Shown here: in pieces, positions 1-14,808 of the stretch | Layout of the letters: each line of letters begins with the position of its first letter | How positions within the stretch are numbered: the first letter of the stretch is position 1 | From: Luteimonas huabeiensis HB2 | GTDB taxonomy: Bacteria; Pseudomonadota; Gammaproteobacteria; Xanthomonadales; Xanthomonadaceae | Direction: 5' to 3' | Assembly: GCF_000559025.1 (NCBI RefSeq) | Contig: NZ_JAAN01000033.1 | Coordinates: 1-64,000 of the forward strand | Length of the DNA stretch: 64,000 bases | Position numbers and translations under genes: made by a program | Notes under the pieces: model-generated | Told to the model about the DNA's origin: nothing | The model's database searches: none | What the model saw: only the letters and a program-made list of their open reading frames with translations

Positions 1-145
1 CTTGCGGGAGAAGGAACAACGTGGCCCCGCTTGCGGGAGAAGGGACGACGTGCACCCGCTTGCGGGAGAAGGAACAGCATGGCCCCGCTTGCGCGAGAAG
101 GCGCGATACGGACCCGCGTGCGGGAGAAGGCACGACATGCGCCCA
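1..145. repeat. Repeat array A, 29-bp period
   Basis: Five consecutive copies of a 14-base core (CTTGCGGGAGAAGG and close variants) begin at 1, 30, 59, 88 and 117, an exact 29-bp period. The 15-base linkers are related to each other (RAC..C.TG..CCCG) rather than unique. The core is one arm plus loop of a REP-like palindrome that is complete elsewhere in the window. The array runs off the left edge and decays after about 145. I see no gene in 1-246. Confidence 0.85.
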
Positions 146-246
146 CCCGCGGCAGACGGGACGGTTTCGACGTTGCAGTCGGATTTTCGCTCGCTGCAGG
201 CGCGCGCCGTCTTTCTTCCGGGCCGCCTGCCCGCTACCCTGCCGGC

Positions 247-765
247 ATGAGCGCCGAACGCGATTTCATTCCATTGTCGATCTGCGTGCTGACCGTCTCC
301 GACAGCCGCAGCCTGGCCGAGGACAGCTCGGGCGACTACCTCGTCGAGTCGCTGCAGGCCGCCGGCCACCGCCTGGCCGAGCGCGCGCTGCTGCCCGACG
401 ACCGCTACCGGCTGCGCGCGGTGGTCTCGCGCTGGATCGCCGACGAGGCGGTCGACGGCGTGCTGGTCACCGGCGGCACCGGCTTCACCGGGCGCGATTC
501 CACCCCCGAGGCGCTGCGCCCGCTGCTGGACAAGGAGATGCCGGGCTTCGGCGAGCTGTTCCGCGCGATCAGCTTCGAGGAGATCGGCACCTCGTCGCTG
601 CAGTCGCGCGCCTTCGCCGGCCTGGCCAACGCCACGTTCGTGTTCTGCCTGCCCGGGTCCACCTCGGCCTGCCGCACCGCCTGGGAACGCATCGTGCGCG
701 ATCAGCTCGACGCCCGCACGCGGCCCTGCAACCTCGCCACCCTGCGCCCGCGGCTGCGCGAGTAG
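247..765 (+). CDS. moaB: Molybdenum cofactor biosynthesis protein MoaB
   Basis: 172-aa protein of the MoaB/MogA fold, which handles molybdopterin late in molybdenum cofactor synthesis in the cytoplasm. The pterin-binding loop TGGTGFTGRDSTPEAL starts at about residue 75 and a second conserved loop, LPGST, lies near residue 137. Length matches the family (about 170 aa). The ATG at 247 is chosen because the open frame upstream translates the repeat array. ppk2 follows 8 bp downstream, so the two are probably cotranscribed. No other molybdenum cofactor gene is in the window. Confidence 0.9.
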   Translation: MSAERDFIPLSICVLTVSDSRSLAEDSSGDYLVESLQAAGHRLAERALLPDDRYRLRAVVSRWIADEAVDGVLVTGGTGFTGRDSTPEALRPLLDKEMPGFGELFRAISFEEIGTSSLQSRAFAGLANATFVFCLPGSTSACRTAWERIVRDQLDARTRPCNLATLRPRLRE

Positions 766-773
766 CCGCGCGC

Positions 774-1556
774 ATGAGCCCGCTCAAGCGCAAGGCCTAC
801 GAGGCGCTGCTGGCGCCGATGCAGATCGAGCTGGCCGACGCGGCGCGCTGGCTCAAGGCCAGCGGCCGGCGCCTGCTGGTGGTCTTCGAGGGCCGCGACA
901 CCGCCGGCAAGGGCGGCGCGATCGCGGCCATCGCCCAGCCGCTCAACCCGCGCCAGTGCCGGATCGTGGCGCTGCCCAAGCCCAGCGACCAGGAAGCCGG
1001 CCAGTGGTACTTCCAGCGCTACGTGCCGCACCTGCCGGCGGCCGGCGAGATCGCGCTGTTCGATCGCAGCTGGTACAACCGCGCCGGCGTGGAGCGGGTG
1101 ATGGGCTTCGCCGACGAGGCGCAGGTGCGGGCCTTCCTGCGCCAGGCGCCCGCGTTCGAGCAACTGCTGGCCGACGACGGCATCCTGCTGTTCAAGTACT
1201 GGCTGTGCTGCGACCAGGCCGAACAGGAGCAGCGCTTCGCCGAGCGCCTGGAAAACCCGACCAAGCGCTGGAAGCTCTCGCCCATCGACCTGGAGGCGCG
1301 CACGCGCTACGCCGACTACACCCGCGCCCGCGAGGAGATGCTGCAGGCGACCCACACCGCGCATGCGCCGTGGACGCTGGTGGACTTCAACGACCAGCGG
1401 CGCGGCCGGCTGACCCTGATCCGCGACCTGCTGGACCGGCTGCCCGACACCCGCGTCGAGCCGGCGCCGGTGGCGCTCCCGCCGCTGCCCGGGCCGCCGG
1501 AACGGGAGCGCTACGGCGTGCTGGCGCCGATCCCGCCCTACATGCCGGCGGACTGA
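774..1556 (+). CDS. ppk2: Polyphosphate kinase 2 family protein
   Basis: 260-aa PPK2-type kinase, which transfers phosphate between polyphosphate and nucleoside mono- or diphosphates. A Walker A loop, GRDTAGKGG, is at residues 40-48, a Walker B/DRSWYNR segment near residue 99, and the PKPSDQE stretch follows the P-loop as in the family. The length fits a single-domain PPK2. It lies directly after moaB and 2 bp before a small secreted-protein gene, so all three probably share a transcript. Which nucleotide it prefers (class I, II or III) cannot be read from sequence alone. Confidence 0.9.
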   Translation: MSPLKRKAYEALLAPMQIELADAARWLKASGRRLLVVFEGRDTAGKGGAIAAIAQPLNPRQCRIVALPKPSDQEAGQWYFQRYVPHLPAAGEIALFDRSWYNRAGVERVMGFADEAQVRAFLRQAPAFEQLLADDGILLFKYWLCCDQAEQEQRFAERLENPTKRWKLSPIDLEARTRYADYTRAREEMLQATHTAHAPWTLVDFNDQRRGRLTLIRDLLDRLPDTRVEPAPVALPPLPGPPERERYGVLAPIPPYMPAD

Positions 1557-1558
1557 GC

Positions 1559-1999
1559 ATGCGCGCACCCCGCACTGTGCTGCCCTGTCTCGTCGCGCTG
1601 TGCGCGAGCGCGTTCGCCGCCCACGGGCAGGACGCCGCCGCCACCGACGCCGCGGACGCGGACGCGGACACGGCCCCCACCGCCCCGGTCGCCGAGCTCG
1701 CGCCGGTGCGCGTGGTCGGCCAGCGGATCGAGGACCCGTTCGCGTTCCGCAATCCCATCGAAGTCGAGGACAACGTGTTCCGGCGCGCGTGGCGCGAGCC
1801 GCCCAGCCTGGAAGAGATCGGCATGCAGGGCGGGCTGGTCAACATGGCGGTCGGCTATGCGCTGATGAAGGCCGCGGACGGCGTGAAGCGCCTGCCCGGC
1901 TGGAAGCACCAGGTCCAGCCCGCCGAGGCGCGGCCGCCGCCGCTGGACGAGACGCTGCGCGCGCGCGCCGCGGCGCTGCAGGACGACGACGCGCCATAG
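1559..1999 (+). CDS. Small secreted protein, unrecognised
   Basis: 146-aa protein. A Sec signal peptide (positive start, hydrophobic core to about residue 20, AHG-QD cleavage-like site) is followed by an Ala/Asp/Thr-rich linker. The mature part has an LAPVRVVGQRIEDPF stretch, resembling the TonB-box/plug entry of TonB-dependent receptors, but there is no room for a barrel. The C-terminal half is charged with a GGLVNMAVGYALMKAADGVKRLPGW segment (two parts around residues 90-115). The start lies 2 bp after ppk2. Function unknown; probably periplasmic. Confidence 0.7.
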   Translation: MRAPRTVLPCLVALCASAFAAHGQDAAATDAADADADTAPTAPVAELAPVRVVGQRIEDPFAFRNPIEVEDNVFRRAWREPPSLEEIGMQGGLVNMAVGYALMKAADGVKRLPGWKHQVQPAEARPPPLDETLRARAAALQDDDAP

Positions 2000-2055
2000 C
2001 GGCCAGGCGGCCCGCGCTCGCCCTGCGCGGTCCGTCGCGCGGAGCGCGCGACCTT

Positions 2056-2324
2056 TCAGCGCACCTCGAAGCCGGGATGCGCGACGGCGTCGGCGGCGAT
2101 CTCCTCGCGCGACAGCGACTCCACCCGGGCCAGCGGCGGGCCGTGCCGCAGCCAGGCGGCGAACGCCTCGATCGCCGCCTCGTCCCCGGCGGCGAGGACC
2201 TCGACCCGGCCGTCGTCGAGATTGCGCGCGTGCCCGCGCAGGCCCAGGCGCTGCGCCTGCTCGCGCGCGCAGGCGCGGAAGAACACGCCCTGCACGCGGC
2301 CGGCGACGAGGAAGCGCGCCGCGC

Positions 2325-2328
<4 letters not shown>
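2056..2328 (-). CDS. acyP: Acylphosphatase
   Basis: 90-aa protein with the complete acylphosphatase signature: the phosphate-binding loop GRVQGVFFR near residues 10-18 with its catalytic Arg, and the catalytic Asn in GHARNLDDGRVEV near residues 32-44. It hydrolyses carboxyl-phosphate bonds in small metabolites. The GTG start is chosen because its GTGA overlaps the stop of the upstream TlpA-like gene by four bases, pointing to translational coupling, and because it gives the normal family length. Confidence 0.9.
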
Positions 2329-5231
<2,903 letters not shown>

Positions 5232-5362
5232 GGCGCGCGGCGAGCGCGAGGTTGCCGCCGGGCCGGGCCTGGCCGAGAATCTGCGGCCTCCAAGGCCCGG
5301 CCGCCGCCCCGTCGCGCACGAGGCGCCGGCGCCTCTCCCTTTCCTCTCCGAACGAGCGCCCG

Positions 5363-5851
5363 ATGGAAGAACTCCTGATCGTCACCACCGGCGGCACCAT
5401 CGACAAGGTCTACTTCGACGACAAGTCGGACTACCAGGTCGGCGAGCCGCAGATCGGGCGCATCCTGGAGGAACTGGGGGTCGCGTTCCGTTTCCGGGTG
5501 ATCCCGATCCTGCGCAAGGATTCGCTGCACCTCACCGACGCCGACCGCGCCCTGGTGCGCTCGACCATCCTCGCGCAGCCGGCGCGGCACGTGCTCATCA
5601 CCCACGGCACCGACTCCATGGTCGAGACCGCGCGCGCGCTGGCCTCGATCCCGGACAAGACCATCGTGCTCACCGGCGCGCTGAACCCCGCGCGGTTCCG
5701 CGGATCGGACGCGGAGTTCAACATCGGCACCGCGGTGGGCGCGGTGCAGTCGCTGCCGGCGGGCGTATACATCGCCATGAACGGCCGCATCTGGGACCCG
5801 GCGCGGGTGCGCAAGAACGTCGAGGCCAACCGCTTCGAGCCGGTCGCGTAG
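5363..5851 (+). CDS. Short asparaginase-like protein (N-terminal domain only)
   Basis: 162-aa protein carrying both N-domain signatures of bacterial type I/II L-asparaginases: TGGTIDKVYFDD near residue 9 (first catalytic Thr) and HGTDSMVETA near residue 80 (second Thr, Asp). Classic asparaginases are about 330 aa with a second domain that completes the dimer interface; here the frame ends after the first domain, with FEPVA before the stop. No sequence resembling the C-domain follows before the repeat array. Either a stable single-domain subfamily or a truncated enzyme; substrate uncertain. Confidence 0.8.
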   Translation: MEELLIVTTGGTIDKVYFDDKSDYQVGEPQIGRILEELGVAFRFRVIPILRKDSLHLTDADRALVRSTILAQPARHVLITHGTDSMVETARALASIPDKTIVLTGALNPARFRGSDAEFNIGTAVGAVQSLPAGVYIAMNGRIWDPARVRKNVEANRFEPVA

Positions 5852-5940
5852 GCGCACCGGCCGTATCGGGACCCGAGGATCGGGACGGAATCCGCCTGCG
5901 GGAGGTGCCGAAGCGGGAGGCAAGCGGCCACCGCGTGAAA

Positions 5941-6070
5941 CGCCCTCATCCGGCGCTGCGCGCCACCTTCTCCCGCTTGCGGGAGAAGGAACAACAAGCG
6001 CCCGCTTGCGGGAGAAGGGACGGCGAGCGCCCGCTCGCGGTAGGAACGGCGTGGTCCCGCTCGCGGGCTG
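5941..6070. repeat. Repeat array B with a complete REP palindrome
   Basis: Opens with CGCCCTCATCCGGCGCTGCG and a perfect 11-bp inverted repeat around a TT centre (arms CCTTCTCCCGC / GCGGGAGAAGG, about 5967-5990). Core copies then begin at 5976, 6005, 6034 and 6060 (29, 29 and 26 bp spacing; the last unit lacks three bases). It fills the gap between the asparaginase-like gene and the stop codon of the orphan propeptide gene, where it could act as a bidirectional transcript end. Confidence 0.85.
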
Positions 6071-6075
6071 TCCGG

Positions 6076-6522
6076 CTAGTCGCCCCGGAGCGAAGGGCCG
6101 CGGATGGCCGGGCCCGGTCCGGCCTGCATCGGCGCGTCGGGCTCGGCGTACTGCACATCAGGTTCCGCGGCCAGTTCGCGCAGCAGGCGCTGCGCCTGTG
6201 CGCGGTCGAGCGCGGGCTCGGCGACGATCAGGTCTGCGCGTACGCCCAGCCGCCGCTCCCAGCGCAGGGCCGGGGCGCCGGCGCGCGACGCCAGGCCGGT
6301 GGCCTCGGCGGTACGCCGCAACCGCTCCGGCACCGCGGCCGGGTCGCGCCCGGGGGCGCTGTCGTCGCGGTACTTCACGATGAAGCGCTGCCACGGGCCC
6401 TGGCCCGGCAGCGCGATGTCCTCGGGTGCCATCGTCTTGCGTTCCTCCGCCGGGGCGTCCGCCGCGGATGCGGCCGTCGCGCCGACGATCGCGGCCAGTG
6501 CCGCCAGAATCAGAATCCGCAT
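6076..6522 (-). CDS. Free-standing secreted I9-type protease propeptide
   Basis: 148-aa protein: Sec signal peptide (about residues 1-20, ending ASA-AD), then a domain at about residues 46-130 that aligns with the propeptide of the S8 protease encoded 2 kb upstream. Shared blocks are QRFIVKYRDD versus DQFIVTYRDG, RRLGVRADLI versus RRLGIGADVV and LAAEPDVQYAEPDAPM versus LAADPSVQHVEVDRPM. No catalytic domain follows; the frame stops next to repeat array B. It could be a secreted protease inhibitor, a foldase acting in trans, or the remnant of a truncated subtilase. Tandem hairpins separate it from the upstream protease gene. Confidence 0.8.
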   Translation of the reverse strand: MRILILAALAAIVGATAASAADAPAEERKTMAPEDIALPGQGPWQRFIVKYRDDSAPGRDPAAVPERLRRTAEATGLASRAGAPALRWERRLGVRADLIVAEPALDRAQAQRLLRELAAEPDVQYAEPDAPMQAGPGPAIRGPSLRGD

Positions 6523-6600
6523 GCGCGCGCTCCCCAGGTCCGGCGACCGTCTTAGCGTAGTCCGGGTGAACGCGCCGGCAACCGCCGCGCCGCAGGCGCG

Positions 6601-6653
6601 GCATCGCCCCGGCGGACCGGGGCGATGCGCGCGTCGCCGGCGGGCCGGCGACG
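6601..6653 (-). terminator. Tandem hairpins after the S1 protease gene
   Basis: Two perfect inverted repeats directly downstream of the protease stop codon: a 9-bp stem with CGGG loop (6632-6653) and a 12-bp stem with CGGA loop (6601-6628). No strong U-tract follows, so they may end transcription or protect a 3' end. Confidence 0.6.
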
Positions 6654-6655
6654 GC

Positions 6656-10838
<4,183 letters not shown>

Positions 10839-11260
10839 CGGTTTTCCCCGAGTGTGGAAGGCGGCCGCTGGGCGGCGTTCGCCGGGATCCCGGAACCACC
10901 GATCGAAACCCTGCGGCGTCCCGGCCTGAACGTGGACTGACGCTCGCGTCCACAAACTGACGCTACGCGACCGCTTCGCGTGAATGCAATGGCTGCGCGG
11001 AAGCGCACCCCGCATGCCACGCGACGGGCGTCACATAAACGAACAATGAATGGAGAGTGCGGACATGCCCGGGCGCGGGTCCCGAGGATCGGCAGCGCGG
11101 ACCGCCGCCGGCGCCAGCACCTCTCGTCCGCCGCGCGCGCCGGGAGCGCCGCGACCGGATCCGTGCCCACGCCTCAACGCTCGCGACGCCGCGGCCCCGC
11201 CATCGCCCCGCCATCCCTGCCTAGCGCTCGATCCGATCTCGGATCCGGCCGAGCCGGCGA
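10839..11260. other. Intergenic region, no gene seen
   Basis: 422 bp between two minus-strand genes; it should hold the S8 protease promoter. A GTGGAC/GTCCAC inverted repeat with a 10-base centre lies at about 10931-10952, and AGCGTCAG occurs twice on the minus strand (about 21 bp apart). A regulatory role for these is a guess. No ORF here has convincing start or composition. Confidence 0.4.
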
Positions 11261-11812
11261 TCAGAGCATCCCGGTTTCCAGGCGCGCGGCCTCGGACATC
11301 ATGGTCTGGTTCCACGGCGGGTCGAACACCAGCTCGACGTCGGCTTCGCGCACGGTCGGGATCAGTTCCAGCTTGCTGCGCACGTCGTCGACCAGGATCT
11401 CGCCCATGCCGCAGCCGGGCGCGGTGAGGGTCATCTTCACCTCGACCTTGCGCTGGCCGGCGTCGTCGGCATGCACCGCGGCCTCGTAGATCAGTCCCAG
11501 GTCGACCACGTTGATCGGGATCTCGGGATCGAAGCAGGTCCGCAGCTGCTTCCAGACCAGCTGCTCGACGGCGGCGTCGTCGGCGTCGTCGGGCAGTTCC
11601 AGCGGCTCGGGCGGTTCCTTGCCGATGGCGTCGGCGTCGCGGCCGGCGATGCGGAACAGGTTGCCTTCCACGAACACCGTGTAGCTGCCGCCCAGGGCCT
11701 GGGTGATGTAGCCGGCGCTGCCGGCCGGCAGGGTGACCTCGTCGCCCTGCGGCACCAGGACGGCGGCGCAATCGCGCTCGAATCGGACGGGCTCGCTGCT
11801 TCGGGAATACAT
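11261..11812 (-). CDS. sufT: SufT-like iron-sulfur cluster assembly factor
   Basis: 183-aa protein with an N-terminal extension of about 80 aa and a C-terminal MIP18/DUF59 domain (about 85-180). DPEIPINVVDLGLIYE, TLTAPGCGMGEIL and VFDPPWNQTMMSEAAR are the conserved DUF59 blocks; the Cys in APGCGMG is the reactive one. The N-terminal part (PAGSAGYITQALGGSYTVFV) is typical of the putative SufT family that matures Fe-S proteins. No suf genes are adjacent. A TAAAAT -10 element lies 40 bp upstream. Confidence 0.88.
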   Translation of the reverse strand: MYSRSSEPVRFERDCAAVLVPQGDEVTLPAGSAGYITQALGGSYTVFVEGNLFRIAGRDADAIGKEPPEPLELPDDADDAAVEQLVWKQLRTCFDPEIPINVVDLGLIYEAAVHADDAGQRKVEVKMTLTAPGCGMGEILVDDVRSKLELIPTVREADVELVFDPPWNQTMMSEAARLETGML

Positions 11813-11852
11813 GGGGACGAGGTGGGGGCGGCGCGGGCGTGCGCAAGCGCGC

Positions 11853-11858
11853 ATTTTA
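11853..11858 (-). promoter_or_regulatory. Predicted -10 box of sufT
   Basis: TAAAAT on the minus strand, about 40 bp upstream of the sufT ATG and divergent from the next gene's promoter. Confidence 0.4.
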
Positions 11859-11876
11859 GCGCGCCGGCGATCCCGG

Positions 11877-11882
11877 TATGCT
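11877..11882 (+). promoter_or_regulatory. Predicted -10 box of the membrane-protein gene
   Basis: TATGCT, 25 bp before the ATG at 11908. It overlaps the earlier in-frame ATG at 11878, which argues against that start. Confidence 0.35.
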
Positions 11883-11907
11883 GGCGCGCCCTGCCAGCCC
11901 GCACGCG

Positions 11908-12318
11908 ATGCCCGCCCACCGTTCCGTCCTGTCCCCGCCGGTCCTGCTCGTGCTGCTGATCGGCTGCGCCGGCTTCGCGGCGATCTGGGTGCTGGCGGCG
12001 GCCACGCTGGGCCGGCCCTGCAGCTGGCTGGCGGCGGTCGCCGCGCTCGACGCCGCGCTGCTGCTGCGCATGGGCCGCGCCCGCCCGGGCTGGGCGCGCG
12101 CGCTGGCCGGCGTGCTGGCGACCGCGGTCATGATCGCCGCCGCGCAGTGGGGCGTGATCGCCGCCCAGGTCGGCGCGATGTTCGGGCTGCAGCCCTGGGA
12201 GTCGGCGCTGAGGCTGGGCGCGTCGCTGGCCTGGGCGATCGCCGGCGTCTCGCTCGACGCGGTCGACCTGGCCTGGTTCGGCGCGGCGCTGGTCGTGGCG
12301 GCGGTGGTCTCGCGTTAA
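11908..12318 (+). CDS. Small membrane protein, unrecognised
   Basis: 136-aa protein that is mostly hydrophobic: four predicted transmembrane segments at about residues 8-30, 35-50, 60-85 and 105-135, with few charged residues and no soluble domain. An in-frame ATG 30 bp upstream (11878) would add ten residues but lies inside a -10-like TATGCT. It is divergent from sufT and convergent with pntB. I do not recognise the family. Confidence 0.6.
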   Translation: MPAHRSVLSPPVLLVLLIGCAGFAAIWVLAAATLGRPCSWLAAVAALDAALLLRMGRARPGWARALAGVLATAVMIAAAQWGVIAAQVGAMFGLQPWESALRLGASLAWAIAGVSLDAVDLAWFGAALVVAAVVSR

Positions 12319-12400
12319 GAGCCTGGGCGGCAGAAGCCGTCCGGGCTGCATGGCGCGAACGTTTCCACCGCCCCGGCGCCTGAGAGCCGGAACGACGGCC

Positions 12401-13804
12401 TCAGTGGCCGCCGTCGAGCGCCTTCAGCTCGCCCACCAGCGCGCCGGCCACCTCGGCGCCGTCGCCGTAGAGCATGCGGGCGTTGTCGGCATAGAACAGC
12501 GCGTTCTCGATGCCGGCGAAGCCGGTGCCCTTGCCGCGCTTGATGACTACGACGTTCTTGGAATCGACCACGTCGAGGATCGGCATGCCGTAGATCGGGC
12601 TGGCCGGGTCGGTCTTGGCCACCGGGTTGACCACGTCGTTGGCGCCGATCACCAGGCTGACGTCGGTGCTGGCGAACTCGGGGTTGATGTCGTCCATGTC
12701 GGCGATCAGGTCGTAGGGCACCCCGGCCTCGGCCAGCAGCACGTTCATGTGGCCCGGCATGCGACCGGCGACCGGGTGGATCGCGAACTTCACCTTGACC
12801 CCGCGCTCGATCAGCCGCTGCGCCAGCTCCCAGATCTTGTGCTGCGCCTGCGCCACCGCCATGCCGTAGCCGGGCACGATCACCACGCGCTCGGCGTAGG
12901 CCATCATCGCCGCGACGTCGCCGGCCTCGATCGGCTTCTGCGCGCCCTCGATCGCCTGCGCCTGCCCGCCGCCGCCGAAGCTTGCGAACAGCACGCTCCT
13001 GATCGAGCGGTTCATCGCCTTGGCCATCAGCCGGGTCAGCAGCATGCCGGCCGCGCCGACCATGGTGCCGGCGATGATCAGCGCCTCGTTGCCCAGCACG
13101 TAGCCCTCGAAGGCCACCGCCAGCCCGGTCAGCGCGTTGTAGAGCGAGATCACCACCGGCATGTCGGCGCCGCCGATGGGCAGCGTCATCAGCACGCCCA
13201 GTGCCAGCGCGCAGGCGAAGAAGGCCACCACCGGCGGCACGCCCAACGAATGCACGACGACCGCGCCCAGCGCCACCGCGGCCAGGAACACCAGGGCGTT
13301 GAAGGCCTGCTGGCCGGCGAACGCATAGCGCTTGTCCATGCGCCCGTCGAGCTTGGCCCAGGCCACCACCGAGCCCGACAGCGCCACCGAGCCGATCAGC
13401 GCGCCCAGCACCGCCAGCACCAGCGCCACCGCCGACGGCGCCGCGCCGGCATGCGACCAGCGCAGCAGCTCCACCGCGCCGATCGCCGCCGCCGAGCCGC
13501 CGCCCAGGCCGTTGTACAGCGCGACCATCTGCGGCATGTCGGTGATCGCGACCTTCTTGCCCGACACCCAGGCCAGCGCGGTGCCCAGCGCGATCGCCAG
13601 CAGGATCAGGCCGATGTTGCCCAGCCCGGGCAGCAGGAAGGTCGCTCCGGTGGCGATCAGCATGCCGGCGCCGGCCCAGCGGATGCCGCTGCGGGCGGTC
13701 AGCGGCGAGGCCATGCGCTGCAGGCCGAGCAGGAACAGGGTGGCGGCAACGAGGTAGCTGGACTTGGCCACGAGCGCGAGCAGGCCGCCCGCGTCGGCGA
13801 TCAT
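12401..13804 (-). CDS. pntB: NAD(P) transhydrogenase subunit beta
   Basis: 467-aa PntB, the beta subunit of the proton-pumping transhydrogenase that uses the proton gradient to reduce NADP+ with NADH. The N-terminal half carries about eight to nine membrane helices (GNIGLILLAIALGTALAW, PIGGADMPVVISLYNALTG). The C-terminal dIII domain binds NADP(H) (IVPGYGMAVAQAQHKIWEL, MPGHMNVLLAEAGVPYD, KRGKGTGFAGIENALF). It starts four bases inside the end of pntAB (ATGA overlap). The matching alpha-1 gene is not adjacent; it lies at 15941-17032. Confidence 0.95.
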   Translation of the reverse strand: MIADAGGLLALVAKSSYLVAATLFLLGLQRMASPLTARSGIRWAGAGMLIATGATFLLPGLGNIGLILLAIALGTALAWVSGKKVAITDMPQMVALYNGLGGGSAAAIGAVELLRWSHAGAAPSAVALVLAVLGALIGSVALSGSVVAWAKLDGRMDKRYAFAGQQAFNALVFLAAVALGAVVVHSLGVPPVVAFFACALALGVLMTLPIGGADMPVVISLYNALTGLAVAFEGYVLGNEALIIAGTMVGAAGMLLTRLMAKAMNRSIRSVLFASFGGGGQAQAIEGAQKPIEAGDVAAMMAYAERVVIVPGYGMAVAQAQHKIWELAQRLIERGVKVKFAIHPVAGRMPGHMNVLLAEAGVPYDLIADMDDINPEFASTDVSLVIGANDVVNPVAKTDPASPIYGMPILDVVDSKNVVVIKRGKGTGFAGIENALFYADNARMLYGDGAEVAGALVGELKALDGGH

Positions 13805-14100
13805 GCGCCGCCCCCGGGCCTGCGGCTGGCGCGGAACATCTCGAGCATGCGCTCGGTGACCACGTAGCCGCCGGCGGCGTTGCCGGCGCCCATCAGCACC
13901 GCCAGGAAGCCGATCGCCTTCTCCAGCGGCGTCTGCGCGTGGCCGAGCACGACCATCGCGCCGATGAGTACGATGCCGTGGATGAAGTTGCTGCCCGACA
14001 TCAGCGGCGTGTGCAGGATCACCGGGACCCGGGAAATGATCACGTGGCCGGCGATCGCCGCCAGCATGAAGATGTACAGCGCCGCGAACCCCTCGCTCAT
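13801..14100 (-). CDS. pntAB: NAD(P) transhydrogenase alpha-2 (membrane) subunit
   Basis: 99-aa membrane subunit corresponding to the three-to-four-helix C-terminal part of one-chain PntA. Conserved blocks HIISRVPVILHTPLMSGSN (split: Ile/Val-rich helix end then TPLMSG) and GFLAVLMGAGNAAGGYVVTERML are present. Of two in-frame ATGs seven codons apart, the downstream one at 14100 is preferred because GGGGGAGGGT lies at ribosome-binding distance. It is cotranscribed with pntB. Immediately upstream the strand switches to a sigma factor gene, so it must have its own promoter away from pntAA. Confidence 0.92.
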   Translation of the reverse strand: MSEGFAALYIFMLAAIAGHVIISRVPVILHTPLMSGSNFIHGIVLIGAMVVLGHAQTPLEKAIGFLAVLMGAGNAAGGYVVTERMLEMFRASRRPGGGA

Positions 14101-14265
14101 GCCACCCTCCCCCTCGGACATCGCCTGCGCCGCATCATACCCGGCGCCGCCGCGCGTGCGCCGGCCCCGTGTCAACCGCCCGCCCGCCCGCGCGTTGACG
14201 GTTCCGACCCCCGCCGGAGCCCCGCCGTCGCCGTGGATGGCAGCCTGCCCTCTCCCGCCGTCCGC

Positions 14266-14808
14266 ATGGACGTGAATCCCGCGCCCGCCCGCGGCGACGC
14301 GCCGGCGACGCTGGACGCGTTCTTCGCCGGCGTGCGCGCGCGCGCGTTCCGCTTCGCCGAGATCGGCCTGCGCCATCGCGAGGACGCGCTGGACGCGGTG
14401 CAGGACGCGATGACCCGCATGCTCGGGTATCGCGACCGGCCGCCGGAGGAATGGACCGCGCTGTTCTGGACGATCCTGCGCAGCCGCATCGTCGACATCC
14501 AGCGCCGGCGCATGTTCCGGCTGGGCTGGATGACCGAGGCCGGCGACGACGCCCAGCAGACCCTGGACTGGGCCGACGACGGCCCCGACCCCGCCCGCGC
14601 GCAGGATTCGCGCGAGGCCTACGCGACCCTGGTGGCCGCCCTGCGCGGGCTGCCCCGGCGGCAGCGCGAGGCGTTCACCCTGCGGATCATGGAAGAGCTC
14701 GACGTCGCCACCACCGCGCGCATCATGGGGTGCGGCGAGGGTTCGGTGAAGACGCACCTTTCGCGCGCCCGCGAGGCGCTGCAGCAGCGACTGGAGGATT
14801 TCCGATGA
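14266..14808 (+). CDS. ECF-type RNA polymerase sigma factor
   Basis: 180-aa ECF sigma factor. Region 2 (about residues 25-90) includes RHREDALDAVQDAMTRML and the WTILRSRIVDIQRRR -10 recognition helix. Region 4 (about 120-175) has LRGLPRRQREAFTLRIMEEL and a VATTARIMGCGEGSVKTHLSRAREAL helix-turn-helix. It is the first gene of a three-gene module with a short membrane-anchored gene and a DUF3106 gene, each joined by 4-base overlaps, as expected of a sigma factor with its controllers. It sits divergently between the two halves of the pnt genes. Confidence 0.92.
   Translation: MDVNPAPARGDAPATLDAFFAGVRARAFRFAEIGLRHREDALDAVQDAMTRMLGYRDRPPEEWTALFWTILRSRIVDIQRRRMFRLGWMTEAGDDAQQTLDWADDGPDPARAQDSREAYATLVAALRGLPRRQREAFTLRIMEELDVATTARIMGCGEGSVKTHLSRAREALQQRLEDFR

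Noticed and set aside
1..145. CRISPR-like array (regular 14-bp core, 15-bp spacers)
   Set aside because: The spacers are related to each other, the core is one arm of a palindrome, copies occur in both orientations at six intergenic sites, and no cas gene is present.
11878..12318. Start of the small membrane protein at 11878
   Set aside because: That ATG lies inside a -10-like TATGCT; the ATG at 11908 is more plausible.
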